Shown: positions 1-6,618 of the stretch, one piece after another
Position numbering within the stretch: the first letter of the stretch is position 1
How the letters are laid out: the number at the start of each line of letters is the position of its first letter
NCBI GenBank assembly: GCA_030830145.1
Contig: JAURNO010000432.1
Span: 1-8,365 of the forward strand
Origin: Verrucomicrobiota bacterium
GTDB lineage: Bacteria > Verrucomicrobiota > Verrucomicrobiia > Opitutales > Seribacteraceae
DNA: 8,365 bases
Reading direction: 5' to 3'
Position numbers and translations under genes: made by a program
Notes under the pieces: model-generated
Database searches by the model: none
Seen by the model: the letters and a program-made list of their open reading frames with translations, nothing else
Told to the model about the DNA's origin: nothing

Positions 1-2
1 TC

Positions 3-125
3 AAAAACGTAGTGAATAAGGAAAAAACAAACCTACACCGCACCCTTTATTCCTGGAGAGAGGGTCCGGAAATGAGGATCGCGGAGGAAAAAGCCCGAGC
101 CAAATTCGTTGATTTCGTCGACTGA
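3..125 (+). CDS. 3' end of an unidentified upstream gene (partial)
   Basis: A reading frame is open from the left edge of the window (first full codon at 3) to TGA at 123-125, giving 40 residues and a stop. The readable tail is rich in charged residues and ends in FVDFVD. I do not recognise the family from this fragment. Coding character is suggested by the uninterrupted frame and by a run of ordinary codons just before the stop. An internal ATG at 72 could make a 17-residue peptide, but a C-terminus of a longer gene is more likely. The next gene's best ATG lies 10 bp after this stop, so the two probably share a transcript. The true start is outside the window. Confidence 0.5.
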   Translation, partial: KNVVNKEKTNLHRTLYSWREGPEMRIAEEKARAKFVDFVD

Positions 126-135
126 ACTTCACCGT

Positions 136-1755
136 ATGAAAATTGATTTTAAAATGAAACTTATTCCAAGCCTATTCTTCTTTCTTGTTTCCACGCTAGC
201 TAATGCAGGTAAGGCGCCGAACTTCATTATCATCTACGCGGATGATCTAGGTTACACTCAGACTAGCGTGCCGATGATGAAGGACCGTCCTGAACTTGGG
301 CATTCCCTTCACCGGACTCCGCATTTGGAGAAACTCGCGAAGCGAGGCATGCGGTTCTCGAACGCCTATTGTCCTTCACCGGTTTGCACGCCTTCGCGGG
401 CAAGCATTCAGTTTGGAATGACCACCGCCCGGGTCGGATGCATTTCCATTCACGATGTTGTGATGAACAAAAGAAAGGTCGATTTCGAAAAGAACCTTTC
501 TTTGGCCGAAATGCTCACCGAATCTAAGAAGGGTTACCACTCCGCGTTTTTTGGAAAGGGTTGCACCCCTCTTGGCTGGTTCAAGGATCATGGCTACGAT
601 GAGACCGACTTCATTCACAAACACCCCAATGGCAACGCTCACGGTGACTGGTTGGAACCGGCCGAAAAGACTCTTATTCCAGAGGACGACCCGAAGCGAC
701 TTTTCAGTTTGGCTAGAAATTCGATCGGTTATCTTGAAAGACGGGCGTCGGATAAGAAACCATTCTTTTTGACCATTTCTCATTATGCCTTGCACGTTCG
801 CAACATGTCCTTGAAAAGCACTCGTCGCAAGTACTTGGACATCGTCGCCGAAAGGGAGGGTATTGAGAAAGAAATCCCGGATATTTCTAAGTTCGATCAC
901 AACGCGGACGAAATGTCCGTAAAGTTAAGAAGCCATTGGGAACGAGCCAATTATGCCGCCATGATGGAAGACATGGACACCTCCATCGGGATGGTTCTGG
1001 ATAAGCTGAAAGAATTGGGTTTGCAGGAAAACACCTACGTCATTTTTTCATCCGACAACGGAGGAGGTGCCAGCAACAAGCCTTTGCAGGGAGGGAAAGC
1101 AAGAATGTGGGAGGGTGGTATTCGTGTTCCCATGATCGTGGCGGGTCCCAAGGTTCCCGCAAATTCCCAGTGCGATGTTCCGGTTGCCCAATGGGATTAT
1201 TTGTCCACCATGCACGACTTGTCGGGGAGTTCCTCTCCTTTACCGGAAAATCTAGATGGAGTAAGCCTCCGTCCGGTTTTCGAAAAAGGAAACAAAGGCA
1301 AGTTGGCCAAGCGTGATACTGGTTTTGTTTTTCATTTCCCTGCTTTTTATACCATTCCCATAACATCCTACCGAGATGGGGACTTTAAGTTGATGCGTCA
1401 CTTGAACACTGGGGAGACCAAGCTGTTCAATGTGGCCAAGGACATGGGGGAAACCAAGGACCTGTCCAAGAGTCTCCCGGAGAAAAAAGCAGCCATGGTC
1501 CGAAAATTGGATGCCTATTTGAAAAAGGTGGGAGCGTGGACCATGGAGGAAGTGTACGAGACTCGCTTGGAAGAATTGGACAAATGGATTGGGGAGAAGA
1601 AAAAGCAGTTAGCCGATTGCAAGGAAGAGTTAGCGAAAAACCCAAAGGACAAGTCGCATCGGGAGCGTCTGAAAAAGACAAAGGAATCTCTCCAAAGGCT
1701 TCTCAAAACCCGCTCGGAAGTAGTGGCCAATCAGGCTGCCACAAATTGGTTGTAA
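136..1755 (+). CDS. Exported formylglycine-dependent sulfatase with coiled-coil tail
   Basis: Hydrolyses sulfate esters, probably on a sulfated glycan, in the periplasm or outside the cell. Numbering is from ATG 136 (539 aa). Residues 1-24 look like a signal peptide: basic start, run of Leu/Phe, then ANA before GKAPN. The sulfatase fold follows: metal-binding Asp pair D36-D37 in YADDLG; the CTPSR motif at 84-88, whose Cys84 would be converted to formylglycine; lysine K141; histidines in SHYALH near 216-220; D307-N308 in SSDNGGG; and K321 in QGGKARMWEGG. The usual GKWHLG motif is GKGCTPLG here, so Cys143 sits where the histidine is normally found. Residues 470-539 form a charged helical extension. 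An in-frame TTG at 109 overlaps the previous gene; ATG 154 is another possible start and would still keep most of the signal peptide. No clear ribosome-binding site is seen before any of the three. The natural substrate cannot be read from sequence. Confidence 0.93.
   Translation: MKIDFKMKLIPSLFFFLVSTLANAGKAPNFIIIYADDLGYTQTSVPMMKDRPELGHSLHRTPHLEKLAKRGMRFSNAYCPSPVCTPSRASIQFGMTTARVGCISIHDVVMNKRKVDFEKNLSLAEMLTESKKGYHSAFFGKGCTPLGWFKDHGYDETDFIHKHPNGNAHGDWLEPAEKTLIPEDDPKRLFSLARNSIGYLERRASDKKPFFLTISHYALHVRNMSLKSTRRKYLDIVAEREGIEKEIPDISKFDHNADEMSVKLRSHWERANYAAMMEDMDTSIGMVLDKLKELGLQENTYVIFSSDNGGGASNKPLQGGKARMWEGGIRVPMIVAGPKVPANSQCDVPVAQWDYLSTMHDLSGSSSPLPENLDGVSLRPVFEKGNKGKLAKRDTGFVFHFPAFYTIPITSYRDGDFKLMRHLNTGETKLFNVAKDMGETKDLSKSLPEKKAAMVRKLDAYLKKVGAWTMEEVYETRLEELDKWIGEKKKQLADCKEELAKNPKDKSHRERLKKTKESLQRLLKTRSEVVANQAATNWL
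1543..1752 (+). other. Predicted helical-hairpin (coiled-coil) tail of the sulfatase
   Basis: The last 70 residues (470-539 in ATG 136 numbering) are dominated by Glu, Lys, Arg and Leu. Hydrophobic residues recur about every three to four positions in two blocks, separated by a short NPKD linker. This pattern suggests two antiparallel helices. The conserved sulfatase core ends before this stretch, so it is an add-on. It could mediate oligomerisation or attachment to a surface or partner, but that is inference. Confidence 0.6.
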
Positions 1756-1779
1756 AGGCGTTCGGGAGGACTTCGGTTA

Positions 1780-2781
1780 TCAGTCGAAACTAGGAAAAAG
1801 AGTAACCCCGTCACCCTCCTTGACCGTACGAGAGGTTTCCACGTTGGCCAAAATGCACATGGATTCCGATTCGATCTTAAGTTCCAAGTGGGTTCCCTTG
1901 TAACGCACCGAAGATACCTTTCCGCTGATTGTGGAATTGGAGCTGTCGGAATCCTTTTCAATGACTTGCCAGTCGTGTGGACGGATCGAAACGACCTCCT
2001 TATTGGACCGTTCGTCATGAAAATGGTGAGGAGCATTCGGAATCAGATCAAGGGGCACAAAGTTGGTTTTTCCGAAGAGAAGTGCGGTGTAACGGTCCAA
2101 CGGCTTGGAGTAGACTTCCGCAGGAGTTCCAACCTGTATGGCCTGGCCTTGTCTCATGACGATTACCCGGTCGGCCATGGCCATGGCGTCCTCGGTATCA
2201 TGGGAAACGAATAGGGCGGTGGTTCGGGTTTCCTTGAAAAGGTTGAGTAGTTGCGCTCGCACATTGTCACGAAGTTCCGGATCCAAGTGGCTCAGGGGTT
2301 CGTCAAGAAGGAGCAGGGATGGTTGGGTGGCGAGGGCCCGTACAAGGGCGACCCGCTGTTGTTCTCCACCGGAAATTTGATGGGGGAAGCGTTTGGCAAG
2401 ATCTGAAATCTTGGTCAGTTGGAGGAGTTTCCTCACCTGTTCAGGGCGTTGCTTGGCTGTTTTTCCGAAAAAGACATTTTGCTCGACCGTCATGTTTGGA
2501 AAAAGCGCATAGTCTTGAAAGACCAAAGCACAGTCACGCTTTTCGGGTGGAAGGAAAGTACCCGGGCCGTTGGTTTTTACTTCACCAAGTTTTATTTCTC
2601 CCAATTCTGGGATTTCCAATCCCGCTATGAGACGAAGCAGCGTGGTCTTGCCGCTTCCGCTTCCTCCTACGATGGCAAGGACCTCTCCCTTTTGGCAGTC
2701 GAAGCTTACCTCGTCGACGGCCGGTTGTTCGTTGGCTCCGAAAGTTTTGGAAATCTCCCCGACTGCAAGCAATGCTTTCAT
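1780..2781 (-). CDS. futC: Ferric-iron ABC transporter, ATP-binding protein (FbpC/FutC type)
   Basis: Cytoplasmic ATPase that drives the permease encoded just upstream (333 aa). All nucleotide-binding motifs are intact: Walker A GGSGSGKTT at 39-47, Q-loop Gln89 in VFQDYALFP, signature ISGGEQQR at 136-143, Walker B LLLLDE at 156-161, and the switch histidine H194 in FVSHD. After about residue 230 comes a TOBE-like regulatory domain, as in the FbpC/PotA/CysA group, which matches the family's usual length of 330-360 residues. Its ATG (2781-2779) overlaps the permease TGA in a 4-bp ATGA, so translation is coupled. Sequence alone does not separate iron from polyamine, sulfate or thiamine ATPases; the iron assignment rests on the binding protein two genes upstream. 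The gene ends 24 bp from the stop of the convergent sulfatase. Confidence 0.93.
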   Translation of the reverse strand: MKALLAVGEISKTFGANEQPAVDEVSFDCQKGEVLAIVGGSGSGKTTLLRLIAGLEIPELGEIKLGEVKTNGPGTFLPPEKRDCALVFQDYALFPNMTVEQNVFFGKTAKQRPEQVRKLLQLTKISDLAKRFPHQISGGEQQRVALVRALATQPSLLLLDEPLSHLDPELRDNVRAQLLNLFKETRTTALFVSHDTEDAMAMADRVIVMRQGQAIQVGTPAEVYSKPLDRYTALLFGKTNFVPLDLIPNAPHHFHDERSNKEVVSIRPHDWQVIEKDSDSSNSTISGKVSSVRYKGTHLELKIESESMCILANVETSRTVKEGDGVTLFPSFD

Positions 2782-4475
2782 TTAGGGGCCTCCATCTTTC
2801 GGTTGAGCCATACGACAGGGAATACGACCACCAAGATTATGCACATGGCGGGAACGGAAGACTCGGGAATTTGCGCCTGATTGGTCAAGTCGTAGGTGCG
2901 AGTTGAAAGAGTTTCGAAGTTAAAGGGTCGGAGAATAAGAGTAAGGGGAAGTTCCTTCATCGTATCAACAAAAACGAGTAAGCCGGCGGCCCATAGAGAG
3001 GGACGAATTAAAGGCAGGTTGATCTTGAGAAGGGAAACCAGAGGGGAGGCTTTGAGGGATTGGGATGCTTCGTTGAGCAAATCGCAGTTCTTCTCCATAC
3101 CCGAATCGACCGGTTGCCAAGCGACCGCGAGAAAGCGGATGAGATAAGCAAAGAGCAAGGTCAAGAGGGAACCCGTCAGCAGGATGCCGAGGGTCAGATT
3201 GAGTGGACCTGCCACAAGCATAATGGCCATGGCAACAACGGCTCCGGGGACGGAGTATCCAAGTATGGCCAATCGGTTGGTAATATGAACGCCTGGACTC
3301 TTGAAATACCTCCCGGCGAAGGCAAGAAAGGTTGCCGTCAGAACGATTAACAAACTGGAGGCGACGGCCAAGGAGAGGCTGTTTGCTACGAGTTCGACAA
3401 AGGAGGAATCGAGGATTTTTCGGTAGCTGTCGCTTGCCCATAAACTTAGTCGGCCAAGGGGAATGAGAAAACCGCAGGTGAGAGGAACAAGGCAGCATGC
3501 GATCGCTAGGGTGGCTCCGGTCGGGCCAAGACGGTATCGTTGAAAGGGGCGGGCGAAGTTACCCTTTTCCTCGAACTTGGCTCCTGAACGCAGGAGCCGT
3601 TCGACTACCAGCAGGGACAAAATAAAGAGCATCAAAAGGGCGGCGAGGCGAAGCGCTCCTGATAGGTCGTTCAGGGCAAACCAGGTGCGGAAAATACCAT
3701 TGGTGAAGGTGGAAATACCAAAATGTTTGACGGCTCCGTAGTCATTGAGCGTTTCCATGACGACAAGGCTTGCCCCTGCTACGATGGCCGGTCGGGCAAG
3801 GGGAAGTGCAACCCGAAAGAAGATCGAGCGTGGACTATGGCCCAGTGTTCTTGCCGCCTCGATCAGTTGGCTTCCCTGCCTGGAAAAGGAGGCCCTTGCG
3901 AGCAGGTACACGTATGGGTACAAAACGGAAGCCATGACAAGCATGGTTACGGGATATTTCAGTGAGTCGAGAAGGAAAATAACGGTATCCAGGTCCTCCA
4001 CGCTGTTAGTCCGCGTCCAAATGACGAGGGGAATCATTTTTTCCTCGATTATTGCCAATAAGTCAAAATAGGCGTAAGCCGCAATGAAGGTGGGTACGGC
4101 CAACGGCAAAACCAAAATCCACTCGAAAATTTTACGACCTGGAAATTCGCAGCAGGAAACCAGCCAAGCGCATGACACTCCGGCTACGACGGAAAGAAAG
4201 ACGGTTCCCAAAACAAGAATGAGAGAGTCTTTCAGGTAGCTGGTCAGAACCGTTTCTTCCAAATGCCGCCAATTTTCGGAAGGGCTGGTAAGGTGCCATA
4301 GAACCGAAGCCATGGGGATAAAGATCAACAGACCTATAACCAAAGCGGCCAAGGTCCACCCGTTCAGTTTGAAAAGGAAGCCCCGCCCAAAGTTGGACAA
4401 GTTTCTCTTCGGTGAGGTGAGAATGAGAGTCAATCCAGTTCCGTTTTGGGTTTTACTCCCACCCGGCTCGGTCAA
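2778..4475 (-). CDS. futB: Ferric-iron ABC transporter, fused permease (FbpB/FutB type)
   Basis: Inner-membrane permease of the importer, up to 565 aa. It is two MetI-like permease domains joined in one chain, with roughly 12 hydrophobic segments (for example near 39-60, 83-105, 172-193, 272-292, 321-342, 364-386, 428-450 and 541-556). Each half carries an EAA loop that docks on the ATPase: around 204-230 (LIEAARTLGHSP, then LPLARP) and around 466-493 (LLNEASQSLKASP, then LPLIRP). This tandem layout is typical of FbpB-class iron permeases. The start is uncertain. No ATG occurs before the first membrane segment; the frame opens with TTG at 4475, overlapping the binding-protein gene by 23 bp. 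TTG at 4433 (19 bp after that gene's stop) and TTG at 4400 are alternatives. The 3' end overlaps the ATPase start by 4 bp. Confidence 0.92.
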   Translation of the reverse strand: MTEPGGSKTQNGTGLTLILTSPKRNLSNFGRGFLFKLNGWTLAALVIGLLIFIPMASVLWHLTSPSENWRHLEETVLTSYLKDSLILVLGTVFLSVVAGVSCAWLVSCCEFPGRKIFEWILVLPLAVPTFIAAYAYFDLLAIIEEKMIPLVIWTRTNSVEDLDTVIFLLDSLKYPVTMLVMASVLYPYVYLLARASFSRQGSQLIEAARTLGHSPRSIFFRVALPLARPAIVAGASLVVMETLNDYGAVKHFGISTFTNGIFRTWFALNDLSGALRLAALLMLFILSLLVVERLLRSGAKFEEKGNFARPFQRYRLGPTGATLAIACCLVPLTCGFLIPLGRLSLWASDSYRKILDSSFVELVANSLSLAVASSLLIVLTATFLAFAGRYFKSPGVHITNRLAILGYSVPGAVVAMAIMLVAGPLNLTLGILLTGSLLTLLFAYLIRFLAVAWQPVDSGMEKNCDLLNEASQSLKASPLVSLLKINLPLIRPSLWAAGLLVFVDTMKELPLTLILRPFNFETLSTRTYDLTNQAQIPESSVPAMCIILVVVFPVVWLNRKMEAPK

Positions 4476-5460
4476 AAGTCTTGACGGCCTCGGGGTTCCT
4501 CGATCCGAGAATGGAAAGGTTGACTTTGTCCGCTTTGAACGAGCCCCAGCTCTTGAGCAAGTCTGAACGGTTATTCTCGATCTTGACCGGGTACTCGTAA
4601 TTGACGGCGCTGAAGGTTTGCTGAGATTCGGAGCTCGTCAGGAATTCAAGGAAGCGAATTGCGTCCTTCTTGTTTTTGGAACTGCGGGTGACCCCGCCTC
4701 CACTCACGTTGACATGAGCTCCGCGACCATTCTGGTTAGGGAAAAAGACTCCTACCTTTCTGGCCACCTCGCGGTCCGCCGCACTTGTGGAGTTGGCCAG
4801 AATACCCAAATAATAAGTGTTGATAACGGCCACGTCGGCCAGGCCGGAAGCAACTGCACGCGCTTGGTCACGATCGCTGCCACGAGGGGCCCGCACCATG
4901 TTTTTCCGGACGGCCTTCGCCCATGAAAGCGCTTTGGCAGGACCGTTGGCGGCAATAATCGAGGCGAGAAGGGACTGGTTGTAGATGTTGCTTGAAGAGC
5001 GAACGGCTAGCCGGGCTCTCCATTTTGACGAGGCCAAGTCTTCGTAGCTGGAAAGTTCCTCTGGATTGACCCGACCTTTGGCATAGACGATCACCCGTGC
5101 CCGCACCGTCATCCCGTACCAACTGCCTTCGGGGTCGCGCATCGACTCTGGGACGTTTTGCGATAAGGTTTCTGATTCCACAGGTTGGAGAATACCCGCC
5201 TCCTTGGCCCGATGGAGTCGCCCGGCATCCACCGTGAGCAATATGTCCGCCGGAGAGTTCTTTCCCTCGCTTATCAGTCTCTGAATCAACTGATCGGCGC
5301 TCCCTTTGATCACGTTCACTTGGACACCCGTCTGTTGGCTGAACTTTTTGAAAAGAACGGCATCCGAATCGTAATGACGATGGGAATATACGTTGATTTC
5401 GGCAGCGTTGACACATAGGCCGGCACTTAAAAAAAAGAAGATGGCGAGCAATGATTTCAT
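4453..5460 (-). CDS. futA: Ferric-iron-binding periplasmic protein (FutA/IdiA/FbpA family)
   Basis: Captures Fe(III) in the periplasm and delivers it to the permease (335 aa). Residues 1-19 are a signal peptide ending CVNA before AEINVYS. Likely iron ligands are visible: H29-Y30 in YSHRHYDSD, Y160 in SSNIYNQS, and the tyrosine pair Y216-Y217 in VINTYYLGI. The spacing Y30-Y160-Y216-Y217 (130, 56, 1) equals that of the ligands I recall for cyanobacterial FutA1 (Tyr55, 185, 241, 242, with His54), which is strong support for ferric iron rather than another substrate. Length is normal for the family. ATG at 5460 is chosen because it gives a proper signal peptide; no Shine-Dalgarno site is evident. 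It is the first gene of a three-gene operon and has a Fur-box-like palindrome 26 bp upstream. Confidence 0.94.
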   Translation of the reverse strand: MKSLLAIFFFLSAGLCVNAAEINVYSHRHYDSDAVLFKKFSQQTGVQVNVIKGSADQLIQRLISEGKNSPADILLTVDAGRLHRAKEAGILQPVESETLSQNVPESMRDPEGSWYGMTVRARVIVYAKGRVNPEELSSYEDLASSKWRARLAVRSSSNIYNQSLLASIIAANGPAKALSWAKAVRKNMVRAPRGSDRDQARAVASGLADVAVINTYYLGILANSTSAADREVARKVGVFFPNQNGRGAHVNVSGGGVTRSSKNKKDAIRFLEFLTSSESQQTFSAVNYEYPVKIENNRSDLLKSWGSFKADKVNLSILGSRNPEAVKTFDRAGWE

Positions 5461-5485
5461 TGGTAGTTAATAGGGTAAACTTCGA

Positions 5486-5519
5486 CTATTGAGACATGGT
5501 CTCAATAAAGTCAAGTCAA
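5486..5519 (-). promoter_or_regulatory. Candidate promoter of the iron-transporter operon
   Basis: On the minus strand, two overlapping TTGACT hexamers occur at 5519-5514 and 5514-5509, close to the sigma-70 -35 consensus TTGACA. With a 17-bp spacer from the second, the -10 position reads CAATAG (5491-5486), a poor match. The spacer is mostly the 21-bp palindrome, which is a common position for iron repressor sites. The -35 element is moderately convincing; the -10 is weak. Confidence 0.35.
5487..5507. promoter_or_regulatory. 21-bp palindrome, candidate Fur-type operator
   Basis: Perfect 9-bp arms TATTGAGAC and GTCTCAATA flank a 3-bp centre. Read as a 7-1-7 Fur box, the core is TGAGAC-A-T-G-GTCTCA, close to TGAGAAT-n-ATTCTCA boxes, with one mismatched pair beside the centre. 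It sits 26 bp upstream of the iron-binding-protein ATG and overlaps the best promoter candidate, where a repressor would block transcription. The palindrome is seen directly; assignment to Fur is inferred from shape and position. Another metalloregulator is possible. Confidence 0.6.
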
Positions 5520-5550
5520 CCCTGCGTCCTGCATCGAAGAAATGTTCAAC

Positions 5551-5566
5551 GAAACGCGAACGTTTC
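5551..5566. repeat. Short inverted repeat in the divergent intergenic region
   Basis: GAAACG and CGTTTC flank a CGAA tetraloop-like centre, a perfect 6-bp stem. It lies 62 bp before the kinase ATG. It may be an operator half-pair or a small hairpin, or it may be chance: no poly-T follows, so it is not a convincing terminator. Confidence 0.3.
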
Positions 5567-5628
5567 ATCCGGAATTTTAGCAAAAGGGGTTTGCAGATAT
5601 GGCTTGAAAGTTTCTAAGTCTTCGATCG

Positions 5629-6618
5629 ATGGACCAAGAGGAAATAGATCGGTATGTCTGTGACTTGACCGGAGCCGAAGGGCTCAAGCCCCAAGAGCGG
5701 GTACAAAGTCTTTGGAGCGGTTACGGGAGCATTGACCGTATTGAATTGGAGGGAGCGGACTTGCCTAGCGTAATCGTAAAACGCGTGGAGCCCGGTGCCG
5801 GCGTGCATCCTCGCGGATGGAACACGAACTTGTCCCACCAAAGAAAACTCAAGTCCTACCGGGTGGAAACGAATTGGTATCGCCGACAAAAGGAAAGACA
5901 GGAGACTGGTCTGGCTCGGATTCCCGAATGCCTCGGAGTAAAGACTGAGGGGGATAGGGTCTTGCTGGTATTGGAAGATCTCGATGCAGCCGGGTTTGCG
6001 TGCCGGCGTAGTTCGGTTAACCAAGCCGAGTGGCAGGCTTGCGTGCGTTGGTTGGCCGCTTTTCATGCCGAGCATTTGGGGACGCCAAGCCAAGGCCTTT
6101 GGAAAAGCGGAACCTATTGGCACCTCGAAACCCGCCCTGACGAATTGGATGAATTGGATGACTTGTCTTTGAAACAGGCCGCTTCGGCAATCGATACCAG
6201 GCTCAAGAAAGGGCAATTTCAAACCTTGGTTCATGGGGATGCCAAGCTCGCCAATTTTTGTTTCAGTGACGAGGGTTCGGATGTGGCCGCAGTGGACTTT
6301 CAATATGTTGGTGGTGGTTGCGGAATGAAAGATTTGGCTTACTTCGTGGGAAGTTGTTTCCGGGATGAAGAGGCCGAGAAGCGGGAGAGCGAAGTCTTGA
6401 ATTTTTACTTTGAGAAATTGAGGGAATACCTTGAACGGACCGAAGACGAGGTTTGTCCGGATGAAATGGAGGCCGACTGGCGACCCTTGTACCGCGTGGC
6501 CTGGGCGGATTTCCATCGATTCATGAAAGGCTGGAGCCCCGGTCATTGGAAGCTCAGCGACTATAGCGAACGGGTCACCCGCGAAGTGATTGAGCTTTTG
6601 GAAAAGGAGAGGACTTGA
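5629..6618 (+). CDS. CHK/APH-fold small-molecule kinase
   Basis: Predicted cytoplasmic ATP-dependent phosphotransferase (329 aa) of the EcKinase/CHK-like branch of the aminoglycoside phosphotransferase fold. Visible motifs: glycine-containing nucleotide loop SGYGSIDR at 30-37, candidate ATP-binding lysine K51 in VIVKRV, candidate helix-C glutamate E80 in VETNWY, a hinge-like LLVLEDLD at 112-119, the catalytic loop [11 protein letters not shown] at 200-210 (D204 base, N209 metal), and D223-F224-Q225 in [10 protein letters not shown] in place of the protein-kinase DFG. No signal peptide or membrane segment is seen. The substrate is unknown; this fold phosphorylates hydroxyls of choline, sugars, steroids and antibiotics. 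An aminoglycoside-resistance role is not supported. ATG 5629 has no clear Shine-Dalgarno site. The stop overlaps the phosphatase start by 1 bp, so the two are co-translated. Confidence 0.82.
   Translation: MDQEEIDRYVCDLTGAEGLKPQERVQSLWSGYGSIDRIELEGADLPSVIVKRVEPGAGVHPRGWNTNLSHQRKLKSYRVETNWYRRQKERQETGLARIPECLGVKTEGDRVLLVLEDLDAAGFACRRSSVNQAEWQACVRWLAAFHAEHLGTPSQGLWKSGTYWHLETRPDELDELDDLSLKQAASAIDTRLKKGQFQTLVHGDAKLANFCFSDEGSDVAAVDFQYVGGGCGMKDLAYFVGSCFRDEEAEKRESEVLNFYFEKLREYLERTEDEVCPDEMEADWRPLYRVAWADFHRFMKGWSPGHWKLSDYSERVTREVIELLEKERT
6606..6612 (+). promoter_or_regulatory. Shine-Dalgarno site that decides the phosphatase start
   Basis: GGAGAGG lies 5 bp before ATG 6618, inside the end of the kinase gene. 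It favours ATG 6618 over the in-frame TTG at 6615. This is the clearest ribosome-binding site in the window. Confidence 0.7.

Larger units (their letters stand above)
5461..5628. promoter_or_regulatory. Divergent intergenic region between iron operon and kinase
   Basis: This 168-bp gap separates the leftward iron-transporter operon from the rightward kinase-phosphatase pair, so it should hold promoters for both. The half near the iron operon carries the 21-bp palindrome and overlapping TTGACT hexamers; the middle carries a 6-bp inverted repeat at 5551-5566. I find no convincing promoter hexamers or ribosome-binding site for the kinase. Confidence 0.6.

Noticed and set aside
109..135. TTG 109 as the first sulfatase's start
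   Set aside because: It lies inside the upstream open frame, adds nine polar residues ahead of the signal peptide and has no well-placed ribosome-binding site. ATG 136 (or 154) starts directly with a signal peptide.
376..900. A 174-codon minus-strand frame inside the first sulfatase
   Set aside because: It is fully covered by a sulfatase with conserved catalytic motifs, and its translation shows no domain or plausible start context.
1765..1790. Possible terminator hairpin between the convergent genes
   Set aside because: Only a 4-bp TTCG/CGAA pairing with a 9-nt loop is visible and no T-run follows on either strand, too weak to call.
2419..2880. A 153-codon plus-strand frame across the ATPase-permease junction
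   Set aside because: It is antisense to the Walker A and Q-loop coding region and to the end of the permease. Its translation has no recognisable features.
5614..6546. A 310-codon open frame on the minus strand, antisense to the kinase
   Set aside because: It mirrors the kinase almost exactly, its translation shows no recognisable motif, and the plus-strand frame has an intact HGDxxxxN and DFQ kinase signature. It is a shadow of codon bias.
6615..6617. TTG 6615 as the phosphatase start
   Set aside because: ATG 6618 is one codon later, 5 bp after GGAGAGG, and forms a classic TGATG junction with the kinase stop.
5629..6618. Reading the kinase as an aminoglycoside-resistance enzyme
   Set aside because: It shares the APH fold motifs only. 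The DFQ motif and overall pattern fit the CHK/EcKinase-like branch, and the context is metabolic, not a mobile resistance region.
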